Positions 1 through 5,558 of a DNA stretch of 6,529 nt are shown piece after piece (the first letter of the stretch is position 1; every line of letters starts with the position of its first letter). The DNA lies in the NCBI GenBank assembly GCA_900321945.1, contig ONXY01000037.1:1-6529 (forward strand), in the 5' to 3' direction. Under the pieces are notes generated by a model. That model did not search any database and was not told the origin of the DNA. It saw only the letters and a program-made list of their open reading frames with translations. Origin of the DNA: an uncultured Eubacteriales bacterium (GTDB lineage Bacteria > Bacillota_A > Clostridia > Christensenellales > Aristaeellaceae). The translations under genes were made by a program, and so were the position numbers.

Positions 1-24
1 AGCGGTTCCCCGGAGGGAGCCGCT
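1..24. terminator. GC-rich hairpin downstream of ktrA, possible terminator
   Basis: Positions 1-10 and 15-24 form a 10-bp inverted repeat around a CGGA loop, with one non-Watson-Crick position (6 with 19). That pair is a G-U wobble on the plus strand and an A-C mismatch on the minus strand. It begins 29 nt past the ktrA stop codon, a sensible place for the operon terminator. The T-run that would follow on the minus strand lies outside the window. On the plus strand the stem is followed by a T-rich stretch (TCTTTT), so it could instead, or also, end a plus-strand transcript entering from the left. Confidence 0.45.
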
Positions 25-52
25 TCTTTTCCGCCGCGGGCGCTTCGTCCGC

Positions 53-697
53 TTATTTTTTCAGCTTCTCGATCGTCTCGTAACTGCCCAGAATGACCAG
101 CGTGGAACCGGCGGCAATCGGAACGTCGATTTCCGGGGGAATACGGATGGCGTCCTCCCTCCTCAGGGCGATGACGTTCGCCCCGTAGCGGGAACGGAGC
201 TCCAGGGAACGGATGGTCTTCCCGATCCAGTCCTCCCGCGGCTCCATCTCCACGATGCCGTACTCATCGGAAAGCTCGATGTATTCCATGACGCCAGCGT
301 GGGTCATGCCCAGGGCCAGTTTGTCCGCCGCCTCCCACTCCGGAATAATGACCCGGTCCGCCCCGAGCTTTTCCAGGATTTCCCGGTACGTGTCGTCGTG
401 GGCCTTGCAGACGATGCAGGGAACGCCCAGCGCCTTCAGGTTCATGGTAATCAGCGCGGAAGCGGCCAGATCGGAGCCCACGGCCACCACGGCGCGGTCG
501 AAATTTCCCACGCCCAGCCTTTCCAGCACGTCCCGGTCCCGGGCGTCCGCCGCCACCGCCCGGGTCACCCGGTCGGCGATCCTGTCCACCGTCTGCTCGT
601 TCAGATCCACCGCCAGTACTTCCTCGCCGCACTCATAGAGCTTTTCCGCCATTCTTTCCCCAAAGCGTCCCAGCCCGATTACCACATAGGATTTCAT
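53..697 (-). CDS. ktrA: KtrA-type potassium uptake regulatory subunit (single RCK protein)
   Basis: Cytoplasmic regulatory subunit of a Ktr potassium uptake system; in this family an octameric RCK ring binds ATP/ADP and gates the KtrB membrane dimer. The 214-residue length fits KtrA (about 220), not the two-RCK TrkA (about 460). Residues 1-130 form a Rossmann RCK_N domain: a glycine-rich loop at 8-13 (GLGRFG), an acidic residue at the end of strand 2 (Asp31), and a DARD turn at 51-54. Residues 135-214 match an RCK_C domain, the domain that binds c-di-AMP in characterised KtrA proteins; binding here is inferred. The start is supported by a GGAGGAG Shine-Dalgarno (complement of 707-713), 9 nt before the ATG. 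It lies 100 bp downstream of ktrB on the same strand, so the two subunits are probably cotranscribed. No convincing promoter of its own is visible in the gap. Stop is TAA. Confidence 0.93.
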   Translation of the reverse strand: MKSYVVIGLGRFGERMAEKLYECGEEVLAVDLNEQTVDRIADRVTRAVAADARDRDVLERLGVGNFDRAVVAVGSDLAASALITMNLKALGVPCIVCKAHDDTYREILEKLGADRVIIPEWEAADKLALGMTHAGVMEYIELSDEYGIVEMEPREDWIGKTIRSLELRSRYGANVIALRREDAIRIPPEIDVPIAAGSTLVILGSYETIEKLKK

Positions 698-731
698 TGC
701 GCGATTCTCCTCCGTTCCGTATGTCTCCGGA

Positions 732-784
732 CCGGCCGTTCCTTTCCCGCGGAAGCAGAACGCCGCGGCGGACGGGCCGGCCGT
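732..784. repeat. Nested GC-rich inverted repeats between ktrB and ktrA
   Basis: The 100-bp gap between ktrB and ktrA contains an 8-base direct repeat CCGGCCGT (732-739 and 777-784). Because its core is self-complementary, 732-737 can pair with 775-780, enclosing a second pair of CCGCGG palindromes (747-752 with 763-768). The result would be a nested hairpin in the intercistronic RNA. No T-run follows it on the minus strand, so it is unlikely to be a simple terminator. A role in RNA processing or in setting the ratio of KtrB to KtrA is possible but not shown. Confidence 0.4.
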
Positions 785-797
785 AAAAATATCCCGG

Positions 798-2165
798 TTA
801 TCCGATCAGCAGGTTCGTATTCGCGTACCTGTATTTCTCGCCCGCCGGCTTTTTCTTCAGGAAACCGACGCTGATGGTCAGGACGCCCACCCGTCCGAAA
901 TACATCAGCAGCATGATCAGCAGCTTCGCCGGCACGCTCATGTTCGCCGTTCCCCCCGCCGTCAGCCCGACCGTTCCGATCGCCGACACCGCCTCGAACA
1001 GCCCGTCCGTAAAGTCCATCGGGGACGTGGCGCAGATCACCACGGCGCTGAGAAACGCCATGGAGATCATCAGCATAAAGATCATGATCGCGTTCAGCAC
1101 GTGATCGTCCGAGATCGTCCGGTGGAAGACCCGGACCGTATAATGTCCGCGCATCCTGTTCCACAGGAACATCACCAGCACCACGAAGGTCACCGTTTTC
1201 AGGCCGCCGGCCGTAGATCCCGAAGAGCCGCCGATCAGCATGAAGAAGAGGGAGGCCGCTTTTCCGCCCTGCGTCAGCAGTCCCTGATCCACCGAGGCGA
1301 AGCCGGCGGTCCGGAGCGTCATGGACTGGAAAAAGCCCGCCAGCAGTTTCTCCGGCCAGGAAAAGGAGCCCAGCGTATCCGGATTCGACCATTCCAGCAC
1401 GCAGAAAACGACCGTTCCGAGAAGCAGCAGCGCGCCGGTCGTGATCATGACCAGCTTTGTGTACACACTCCATTTCGCGGGCTTCCGCTCCCGGATTACC
1501 TCGTCCCAGACCAGGAAGCCCAGCCCGCCGAGGATGACAAGAGCGCTGAGGATCAGGCAGACCGCCGGATCCTTCTGATAGACGATCAGGCTGGCTCCCG
1601 GCGAACGGAAGCCCAGAATGTCGAAGCCCGCGTTGCAGAAGGCGGACACGGCGTGGAACACGCCCAGCTTCAGCGCCTGCGGGAAAGGATACTCCAGCGC
1701 GAACCGCGCCGTCAGCAGCGCCGCGCCGGCGCCCTCCACCGTAAACGCGCGGATCAGCAGCCGCTTCTGATGCGACACCACGTCGCCCATGCTCTGCGCC
1801 CCGATCGCCTCCGCCATGACCATCTGCTGCTGAATGGAAATCTTCCGCCGGAGGCTGAAATACGCCAGGGAGGCGGCGGACATGAATCCGAGCCCGCCGA
1901 TCTCGATCATCAGCAGAATCACCGCCTGCCCGAAGCTGCTCCACTGGGTCCAGGTATCCGTCAGCACCAGCCCGGTCACGCAGGTCGCGGACGTGGCGGT
2001 GAACAGGGACACCAGCGGACCGGCGGAGCGGCCGCTCCGGGAGGCCGCAGGCAGGTTCAGCAGCGCCGCGCCGGCAAGAATGATTCCCAGAAACGTAAAC
2101 GCCGTCAGCCTGCTGATACTGAACGCCTGGCGCACCTTTTTGGTTTTCCGGGAAGCCTTCATCAT
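798..2165 (-). CDS. ktrB: KtrB/TrkH-family potassium transporter membrane subunit
   Basis: Integral membrane, ion-conducting subunit of a Ktr-type potassium uptake system. The 455 residues contain the four MPM repeats of the superfamily. The four pore loops are visible around 57-67 (SATCVTGL), 171-182 (HAVSAFCNAGFD), 280-289 (QSMTLRTAGF) and 391-404 (EAVSAIGTVGLTAG), giving filter glycines at about Gly65, Gly180, Gly288 and Gly400. The glycine/serine-rich gating loop after the third pore helix is at 312-324 (GGSSGSTAGGLKT). The length and the C-terminal KYRY...LLIG ending resemble KtrB (about 445) rather than TrkH of enteric bacteria (483, with an extra N-terminal pair of helices). The ATG at 2165 was chosen because an AGAGGA Shine-Dalgarno (complement of 2173-2178) lies 7 nt upstream. 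An in-frame ATG at 2210 adds 15 charged residues but has no ribosome binding site and sits in a predicted hairpin loop. ktrA follows in the same operon. Sodium dependence is known for KtrAB systems but cannot be read from this sequence. Confidence 0.94.
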   Translation of the reverse strand: MMKASRKTKKVRQAFSISRLTAFTFLGIILAGAALLNLPAASRSGRSAGPLVSLFTATSATCVTGLVLTDTWTQWSSFGQAVILLMIEIGGLGFMSAASLAYFSLRRKISIQQQMVMAEAIGAQSMGDVVSHQKRLLIRAFTVEGAGAALLTARFALEYPFPQALKLGVFHAVSAFCNAGFDILGFRSPGASLIVYQKDPAVCLILSALVILGGLGFLVWDEVIRERKPAKWSVYTKLVMITTGALLLLGTVVFCVLEWSNPDTLGSFSWPEKLLAGFFQSMTLRTAGFASVDQGLLTQGGKAASLFFMLIGGSSGSTAGGLKTVTFVVLVMFLWNRMRGHYTVRVFHRTISDDHVLNAIMIFMLMISMAFLSAVVICATSPMDFTDGLFEAVSAIGTVGLTAGGTANMSVPAKLLIMLLMYFGRVGVLTISVGFLKKKPAGEKYRYANTNLLIG

Positions 2166-2172
2166 TTTCCCA

Positions 2173-2178
2173 TCCTCT
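2173..2178 (-). promoter_or_regulatory. Shine-Dalgarno that decides the ktrB start
   Basis: Read on the minus strand this is AGAGGA, 7 nt before the ATG at 2165. The alternative ATG at 2210 is preceded only by GC-rich sequence without a Shine-Dalgarno match. A CCCGGG palindrome (2181-2186) lies directly upstream and could pair with an identical CCCGGG at 2217-2222, bringing structure close to this site. Confidence 0.6.
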
Positions 2179-2200
2179 TTCCCGGGTTTTCCGCCCCGCG

Positions 2201-2298
2201 GGGGACGCATGCCGTCCCCGGGCGCGGCGGCCCCCGTTCAGACCCGCGCGGCCCGTTTCATCAGGCTCCGGTCTCCCGGCCGTTCCGTGCCGCCGCGC
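2201..2298 (-). ncRNA. Structured 5' leader of ktrB, candidate cis-regulatory RNA
   Basis: On the minus-strand transcript a perfect 10-bp stem can form between 2289-2298 (GCGCGGCGGC) and 2222-2231 (GCCGCCGCGC). It encloses 57 nt that hold a CCGG hairpin capped by a GAGA tetraloop and further GC-rich segments. A second perfect 7-bp stem with a 5-nt loop follows at 2201-2219, between the first structure and the ktrB ribosome binding site. Bacterial ktr genes are often controlled by the c-di-AMP (ydaO) riboswitch, but I do not find that family's conserved 3' element (CAGCUAACC...GUAAG). This is therefore either a different element or simply GC-rich leader sequence. The fold was worked out by eye. 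Confidence 0.35.
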
Positions 2299-2336
2299 TT
2301 TTCCTTCCCCGTCCGTAAAAGGAATTTCGTTTAACT

Positions 2337-2365
2337 AATGTATCATATTTCCGGTTCTTCTGCAA
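2337..2365 (-). promoter_or_regulatory. Predicted ktrBA promoter
   Basis: On the minus strand a -35-like TTGCAG (complement of 2360-2365) is followed after 17 bp by TACATT (complement of 2337-2342). A TG one base before it makes an extended -10. It lies in the only AT-rich island of the divergent region. Transcription would begin near 2330, leaving a leader of about 165 nt before the ktrB ATG. The -35 is a weak match (3 of 6), the -10 is 4 of 6. Confidence 0.5.
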
Positions 2366-2381
2366 TCGGAGCGGCGTGTTT

Positions 2382-2393
2382 TTCAGGCCTGAA
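2382..2393. promoter_or_regulatory. Perfect 12-bp palindrome, candidate operator
   Basis: TTCAGGCCTGAA is a perfect dyad with no spacer. It lies 17 bp upstream of the -35 of the predicted ktrB promoter and about 68 bp upstream of the -35 of the GH43 promoter. Its position suits an activator site for ktrB or a repressor/activator site serving both directions. No regulator gene is present in the window. Confidence 0.35.
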
Positions 2394-2406
2394 GCGTCCG
2401 CCCGTT

Positions 2407-2435
2407 CCGCGCATTTTTTGCAGAAAACCGCGCGG
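2407..2435. repeat. AT-cored inverted repeat in the divergent region
   Basis: CCGCGC (2407-2412) pairs with GCGCGG (2430-2435), and inside it a T6 run (2413-2418) faces an A4 run (2424-2427). The result is an imperfect 29-bp dyad lying 26 bp upstream of the GH43 promoter. It could be a regulator site or an A-tract bend. It does not look like a terminator because no T-run follows the outer stem. Confidence 0.35.
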
Positions 2436-2460
2436 ATGTTTCATTCGGCGGGATCCGGTC

Positions 2461-2489
2461 TTGTCCGGCGGCGGTCCGTCTGGTATGAT
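2461..2489 (+). promoter_or_regulatory. Predicted promoter of the GH43 gene
   Basis: TTGTCC (2461-2466, 4 of 6 to the -35 consensus) is separated by exactly 17 bp from TATGAT (2484-2489, 5 of 6 to the -10). The -10 is preceded by TGG, giving an extended -10. Predicted transcription start is near 2496, about 42 nt before the GTG start. The short leader contains a 6-bp hairpin (2500-2505 with 2512-2517). Confidence 0.65.
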
Positions 2490-2525
2490 TCCGGTGAAAC
2501 CCGGCGGGTCTGCCGGGCCCGTCAC

Positions 2526-2533
2526 GGAGGTGA
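2526..2533 (+). promoter_or_regulatory. Strong Shine-Dalgarno that decides the GTG start of the GH43 gene
   Basis: GGAGGTGA is a full 8-base match to the 16S rRNA tail. GGAGG ends 7 nt before the GTG at 2538. The codon run that follows encodes a classic signal peptide, which confirms the GTG over any upstream ATG. Confidence 0.85.
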
Positions 2534-2537
2534 GTCT

Positions 2538-4043
2538 GTGAAGCTTCACGGAATCAAAGAATCCCTTTTATCCCTGTCCGGCCTGGCCCGCCGGGCCGGC
2601 CTCTGGACCGCCGCCCTGCTGCTCGCGGCGCCGGCCGGAGCGTCCGCGGCGACTCTGCGGGACGCGGGCGTCACGCTGAAACGCTCCTGGAAGAAGCCCG
2701 GGGAGAACAACCCCCTCTACACGCAGCGCTTCGGCGCGGATCCGGGCGTCATGGCGTATCAGGACCGGATATACGTCTATATGACGGACGACGTCCTCGA
2801 ATACGACGGCGCGGGCCGGGTAAAGGAGAACAGCTACAGTCAGATCCGGTGCGTCAGCTGCATCTCCTCCGGCGATCTGGTTAACTGGACCGATCACGGA
2901 AAGATTCCCGTGGCCGGGCCGGGAGGCATCGCCCCCTGGGCGGCGAACTCCTGGGCTCCGTGCGCCGCCCATACCGCCGTCGGCGGACGGGAGCGCTTCT
3001 TCCTGTATTTCTGCAACGGCGGAAACGGCATCGGCGTGCTGACCGCGGACAGCCCGACCGGGCCGTGGCGCGACGAACTGGGCCGCCTGCTGATCACCCG
3101 GGCCACGCCCAACTGCGCGGACGTGCTCTGGCTTTTTGATCCCGCGGTGATGGTCGATACGGACGGAACCGGTTATCTGGCCTTCGGCGGCGGCGTTCCG
3201 GAAGGAAGACAGGCGGATCCCGGCACCGCGCGGATCGTCCGGCTCGGAAAGGACATGATGTCCCTGGACGGCGTGCCCGAAACCGTGAACGCCCCCTGGT
3301 TCTTTGAGGATTCCGGAATCAACCGGATCGGCGACCGGTACGTCTATTCGTACTGCTCGAACTGGCAGACAAAGGGAAACTCCCTCCGCCTGACCGACGG
3401 CGCCATTCAGTACATGACCGCGGATCAGCCGCTCGGCCCGTATACCTACCGGGGCGAGCTTTTCCCCAACGAAGGCCGGTTCTTCGGCCTGTACGGCAAC
3501 AATCATCACTCCCTCGTTTCCCTGAACGGCTCCTGGTATCTGTTCTACCACAGCAGGCCGGTTGAAAAGGCCATGGGCCTGTCCGGAAACTACCGCAGCC
3601 CGCAGGCGGACCGCGTCGTCCCGGAAGAGGACGGCCTCCTGCGCCGCGTCACCGGAACCATGCGCGGGCTTTCCCAGCTGAAGCCGCTGGATCCTTATTC
3701 GGAGGTGCCGGGGACCGCCATGGCCGATCAGGCCGGCATCCGCGTGGAATCCGAAGCCGGCCGCTGCCGGTCGGACGGAGAGGCGGGCAGCTGGATCCGG
3801 GTTGCCGGCGCGGATTTCGGAAGCGGAACGAAGAGCGTCTCGCTTCGCTGCGCGTCCGTCCCCGGCTGCGTTCTGTATCTTCTCACGGATGATCCCGGCG
3901 CTCCGGTGGCGGCCTCCGTGGAGATTCCCGCGGGTACTTCGCGGGAGACGGAGCTGACCGTTCCGCTGTCGGCGGACGGGATCCGGGATCTGTATATCGT
4001 TTTCGGAGGAGAGGCGTCCCTGTATTCCTGGACGGTCCGTTAA
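2538..4043 (+). CDS. Secreted GH43 glycosidase with C-terminal CBM6-like domain
   Basis: A 501-residue exported hydrolase. Residues 1-37 are a signal peptide: basic start, hydrophobic core at about 22-34, and an ASA cleavage site at 35-37. Residues 55-385 form a GH43 five-bladed propeller with its three catalytic carboxylates in the expected order: Asp68 in ADPG (general base), Asp201 in FDPAVMVD (pKa modulator) and Glu257 in FFEDSG (general acid). Other family landmarks are NSWAPC at 137-142, a DSPTGPW blade end at 171-177 and NNHHS at 321-325. Such enzymes release arabinose or xylose from arabinoxylan, arabinan or xylo-oligosaccharides; the exact substrate cannot be read here. Residues 400-501 resemble CBM6 (GSWIRVAGADFGSG at 417-430; DLYIVFGG at 484-491) but are short, and the usual final N-D-W sugar-binding region is replaced by LYSW. 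There are nine cysteines in the mature part, many for a Bacillota exoenzyme. No LPXTG or SLH anchor is visible, so the product is probably released. It is monocistronic between its own promoter and a terminator. Confidence 0.9.
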   Translation: MKLHGIKESLLSLSGLARRAGLWTAALLLAAPAGASAATLRDAGVTLKRSWKKPGENNPLYTQRFGADPGVMAYQDRIYVYMTDDVLEYDGAGRVKENSYSQIRCVSCISSGDLVNWTDHGKIPVAGPGGIAPWAANSWAPCAAHTAVGGRERFFLYFCNGGNGIGVLTADSPTGPWRDELGRLLITRATPNCADVLWLFDPAVMVDTDGTGYLAFGGGVPEGRQADPGTARIVRLGKDMMSLDGVPETVNAPWFFEDSGINRIGDRYVYSYCSNWQTKGNSLRLTDGAIQYMTADQPLGPYTYRGELFPNEGRFFGLYGNNHHSLVSLNGSWYLFYHSRPVEKAMGLSGNYRSPQADRVVPEEDGLLRRVTGTMRGLSQLKPLDPYSEVPGTAMADQAGIRVESEAGRCRSDGEAGSWIRVAGADFGSGTKSVSLRCASVPGCVLYLLTDDPGAPVAASVEIPAGTSRETELTVPLSADGIRDLYIVFGGEASLYSWTVR

Positions 4044-4067
4044 TCCGCGCTTTTCCGGATACGAATA

Positions 4068-4120
4068 AAGGAAGCCCCGCGCGGGGCCGTGTTTCCGCGG
4101 CCTCCGCGCGGGGCTTCCTT
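4068..4120. terminator. Bidirectional intrinsic terminator between convergent genes
   Basis: A perfect 17-bp stem (4068-4084 with 4104-4120) is extended by GGCC/GGCC (4085-4088 with 4099-4102) after a one-base bulge. It sits 24 bp after the GH43 stop and 28 bp after the methyltransferase stop (on its strand). On the minus strand the stem is followed by TTTATTCG, a fair U-tract. On the plus strand it ends in CTTCCTTCCG, a weaker one. It serves both convergent units. Confidence 0.88.
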
Positions 4121-4148
4121 CCGTCCTGAAATTCTGTATCGGGAGAAA

Positions 4149-4742
4149 TCACTTTCCGGCCTTCAGCACCCAGAATCCGCCGGAGCGGTCCAGCTTTTCC
4201 ACGGACGCGTAAAGGGTTTTCAGATACTTCACGCAGCTTTCCGCGCCCTGCTGCTTCCGGATCACCAGATAAAGGCTTCCTCCCGGCTTCAGATGAACGA
4301 GCGCGTCGGCGAACATCCGATAGATCACCTGCTTCCCCGCCCGGATCGGGGGATTCGTTATCACCGCGTCGAAGGTTCTGCCCTCCAGGGCCGAAAAGCC
4401 GTCGCTCTCCAGCGCCTCCGCCTGAACCCCGTTCCGCTCCGCGTTCTCCCGGCTCCGCGCCAGCGCCCGCAGGTTCACGTCGGCAAGGGTGACCCGGGTT
4501 TCAGGCCAGCGGGCTTTCACGCTGATCCCGATCGGACCCCATCCGCATCCCAGATCCAGAATCTCCCCGCTCATTTCTTCGGGCAGGGCGTCCAGCAGCA
4601 GCCGGGTTCCGGCGTCCAGCTCCCCCCGGGAAAACACCCCCGCGTCCGTCGTAAAGCGCAGCTTCACGCCCCGGTATTCAAAAGCGCATTCCACGGGCCG
4701 GGATTCGCTTTCCGGCTCCCTGGCAAAATACTGATCCGCCAT
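4149..4742 (-). CDS. Class I SAM-dependent methyltransferase, YbxB/RsmC-like
   Basis: A 197-residue cytoplasmic methyltransferase of the small-domain RsmC type, closest in layout to Bacillus YbxB. Residues 3-50 contain the family N-terminal pattern (DQYFARE; then GVFSRGELDAGTRLLL at 35-50). Motif I, which binds S-adenosylmethionine, is DLGCGWGPIG at 63-72. The acidic residue of motif II is Asp88 (LADVN). Motif IV is NPPI at 130-133, typical of enzymes that methylate an exocyclic amine such as guanine N2 in rRNA. RsmC itself makes m2G1207 in 16S rRNA but is about twice as long, with a duplicated domain. The rRNA substrate is therefore an inference for this single-domain protein. The ATG has a GGAGAGAG Shine-Dalgarno just upstream. 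It is the last gene of the minus-strand operon, next to an rRNA pseudouridine synthase, which fits a ribosome-modification role. Confidence 0.87.
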   Translation of the reverse strand: MADQYFAREPESESRPVECAFEYRGVKLRFTTDAGVFSRGELDAGTRLLLDALPEEMSGEILDLGCGWGPIGISVKARWPETRVTLADVNLRALARSRENAERNGVQAEALESDGFSALEGRTFDAVITNPPIRAGKQVIYRMFADALVHLKPGGSLYLVIRKQQGAESCVKYLKTLYASVEKLDRSGGFWVLKAGK

Positions 4743-4755
4743 ATCTCTCTCTCCG

Positions 4756-4779
4756 AACCGGCTTTGCGCCGGTTTTTTT
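4756..4779 (+). terminator. Intrinsic terminator facing the plus strand, inside a minus-strand operon
   Basis: AACCGGC (4756-4762) pairs with GCCGGTT (4768-4774) around a 5-nt loop, and seven consecutive Ts run through 4773-4779. This is a textbook intrinsic terminator read on the plus strand, yet the genes on both sides are on the minus strand. In the minus direction the hairpin is preceded by an A-run and followed by the Shine-Dalgarno of the methyltransferase, so it would not terminate the operon. Confidence 0.6.
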
Positions 4780-4796
4780 CCGGTTTCCCCGGAGTC

Positions 4797-5558
4797 TCAT
4801 TCCGTCCGCCCGGACCGCGGACCGTTCCGCGGCTGAAGGCCCGCGGCCTCCCGGAGCAGGTCCAGCTCCTCCGCCGTCAGCTCCCGCCAGGCGCCTTCCG
4901 GCAGGCTGTCCGGCAGGGTCAGGGGACCGAAACTGATCCGCCGGAGGGAAAGCACCTCGTGTCCCGCCGCGGCGAACATTCTTTTGACCTGATGGAACTT
5001 GCCCTCGCGGACTGTGACCCGGCCCGCCGAGCGCCCGGGACCCGCCGCGAGAATCTCCAGCCGGGCGGGCAGCGCCGTGAAATCCCCCAGCGGCAGGCCT
5101 TCCGCAAAAGCGAGAACGTCGTCCTCCCGCAGTTCCCCGGTTACCTCAGCCTCATAAACCTTGTCCACATGCCGGCCGGGAGCCAGGAGCCGGTGGTTCA
5201 GTTCCCCGTCGCACGTCAGGAGCAGCAGGCCCGTCGTATCCTTGTCCAGCCGGCCCACCGGCATGCAGCCGATCCCGGAATAAACCGGGGGCAGCAGATC
5301 TATCACTGTGGGCTGCTTCCGGTCCCGGGCGGCGGTCAGGATTCCGGCGGGCTTGTTCAGCATCACGTGGCGCAGAACCCGTCCGTCCACCGCCTGTCCC
5401 CGTACCGTCAGGCTGTCCTCCTCCGTCTCCACCTCCGCGCCGGGATCCGCCGCCGCCCGGCCGTTCACAAGGACGGCTCCCTTCCGGATCAGATCCTTCC
5501 CCGCGCTGCGGCTGCAGATTCCCAGAAGCGTCAGCCACCGGTCCAGACGCGTTCTCAC
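4797..5558 (-). CDS. rsuA: RsuA-family 16S rRNA pseudouridine synthase
   Basis: Isomerises a specific uridine in rRNA to pseudouridine; RsuA itself acts on U516 of 16S rRNA. The 253 residues start with an S4 RNA-binding domain (1-48; LDRWLTLLGICSRSAGKDLI). The catalytic domain follows, with MLNKPAGIL at 66-74, the catalytic aspartate Asp105 in GRLDKDTTGLLLLT at 103-115, and the RsuA/RluB/RluE signature EGKFHQVKRMF at 185-195. The latter and the following GHEVLSLRRISFGPLTL match RsuA better than RluB, but separating these paralogues needs a tree. The start is GTG, with GAGG 7 nt upstream. That Shine-Dalgarno lies within the last codons of the preceding membrane protein gene, whose TGA overlaps the GTG (GTGA), implying translational coupling. 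The C-terminal 15 residues are basic and poorly conserved. Confidence 0.9.
   Translation of the reverse strand: MRTRLDRWLTLLGICSRSAGKDLIRKGAVLVNGRAAADPGAEVETEEDSLTVRGQAVDGRVLRHVMLNKPAGILTAARDRKQPTVIDLLPPVYSGIGCMPVGRLDKDTTGLLLLTCDGELNHRLLAPGRHVDKVYEAEVTGELREDDVLAFAEGLPLGDFTALPARLEILAAGPGRSAGRVTVREGKFHQVKRMFAAAGHEVLSLRRISFGPLTLPDSLPEGAWRELTAEELDLLREAAGLQPRNGPRSGRTE

Larger units (their letters stand above)
2166..2537. other. Divergent intergenic control region between ktrB and the GH43 gene
   Basis: These 372 bp contain no credible gene. On the ktrB side (2166-2330) lies a long GC-rich, foldable leader. The AT-rich island at 2317-2350 contains the predicted ktrB promoter. A perfect 12-bp palindrome (2382-2393) and an AT-cored inverted repeat (2407-2435) lie between the two promoters. 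A plus-strand promoter (2461-2489), a short hairpin (2500-2517) and a strong Shine-Dalgarno precede the GH43 start. Open reading through 2376-2537 in the GH43 frame is fortuitous: it crosses the promoter and has no ribosome binding site. Confidence 0.7.

Noticed and set aside
2166..2210. N-terminal extension of KtrB from an ATG at 2210
   Set aside because: There is no Shine-Dalgarno, the ATG lies in a hairpin loop, and the 15 residues added are unlike KtrB N-termini.
2255..2264. CUGAUGAAAC in the ktrB leader, resembling a hammerhead ribozyme core
   Set aside because: In a hammerhead, CUGAUGA and GAAA are separated by stem II; here they run together without room for it, and no cleavage-site stem arrangement is visible.
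1101..2318. A 405-codon open frame on the plus strand opposite ktrB
   Set aside because: It is antisense to a certain ktrB gene. Its translation is rich in Arg, Pro, Gln and His with no domain or hydrophobic pattern, as expected from the reverse of a GC-rich membrane protein gene.
2166..2335. ydaO-type c-di-AMP riboswitch upstream of ktrB
   Set aside because: Expected from biology, but the conserved CAGCUAACC...GUAAG element and the GGGGUGAAUCC-like block could not be found by eye. Kept only as a test for Rfam.
2376..2537. N-terminal extension of the GH43 protein from an ATG at 2376
   Set aside because: It crosses the predicted promoter and lacks a ribosome binding site. It would also bury the signal peptide 54 residues in, while the GTG at 2538 has a perfect Shine-Dalgarno.
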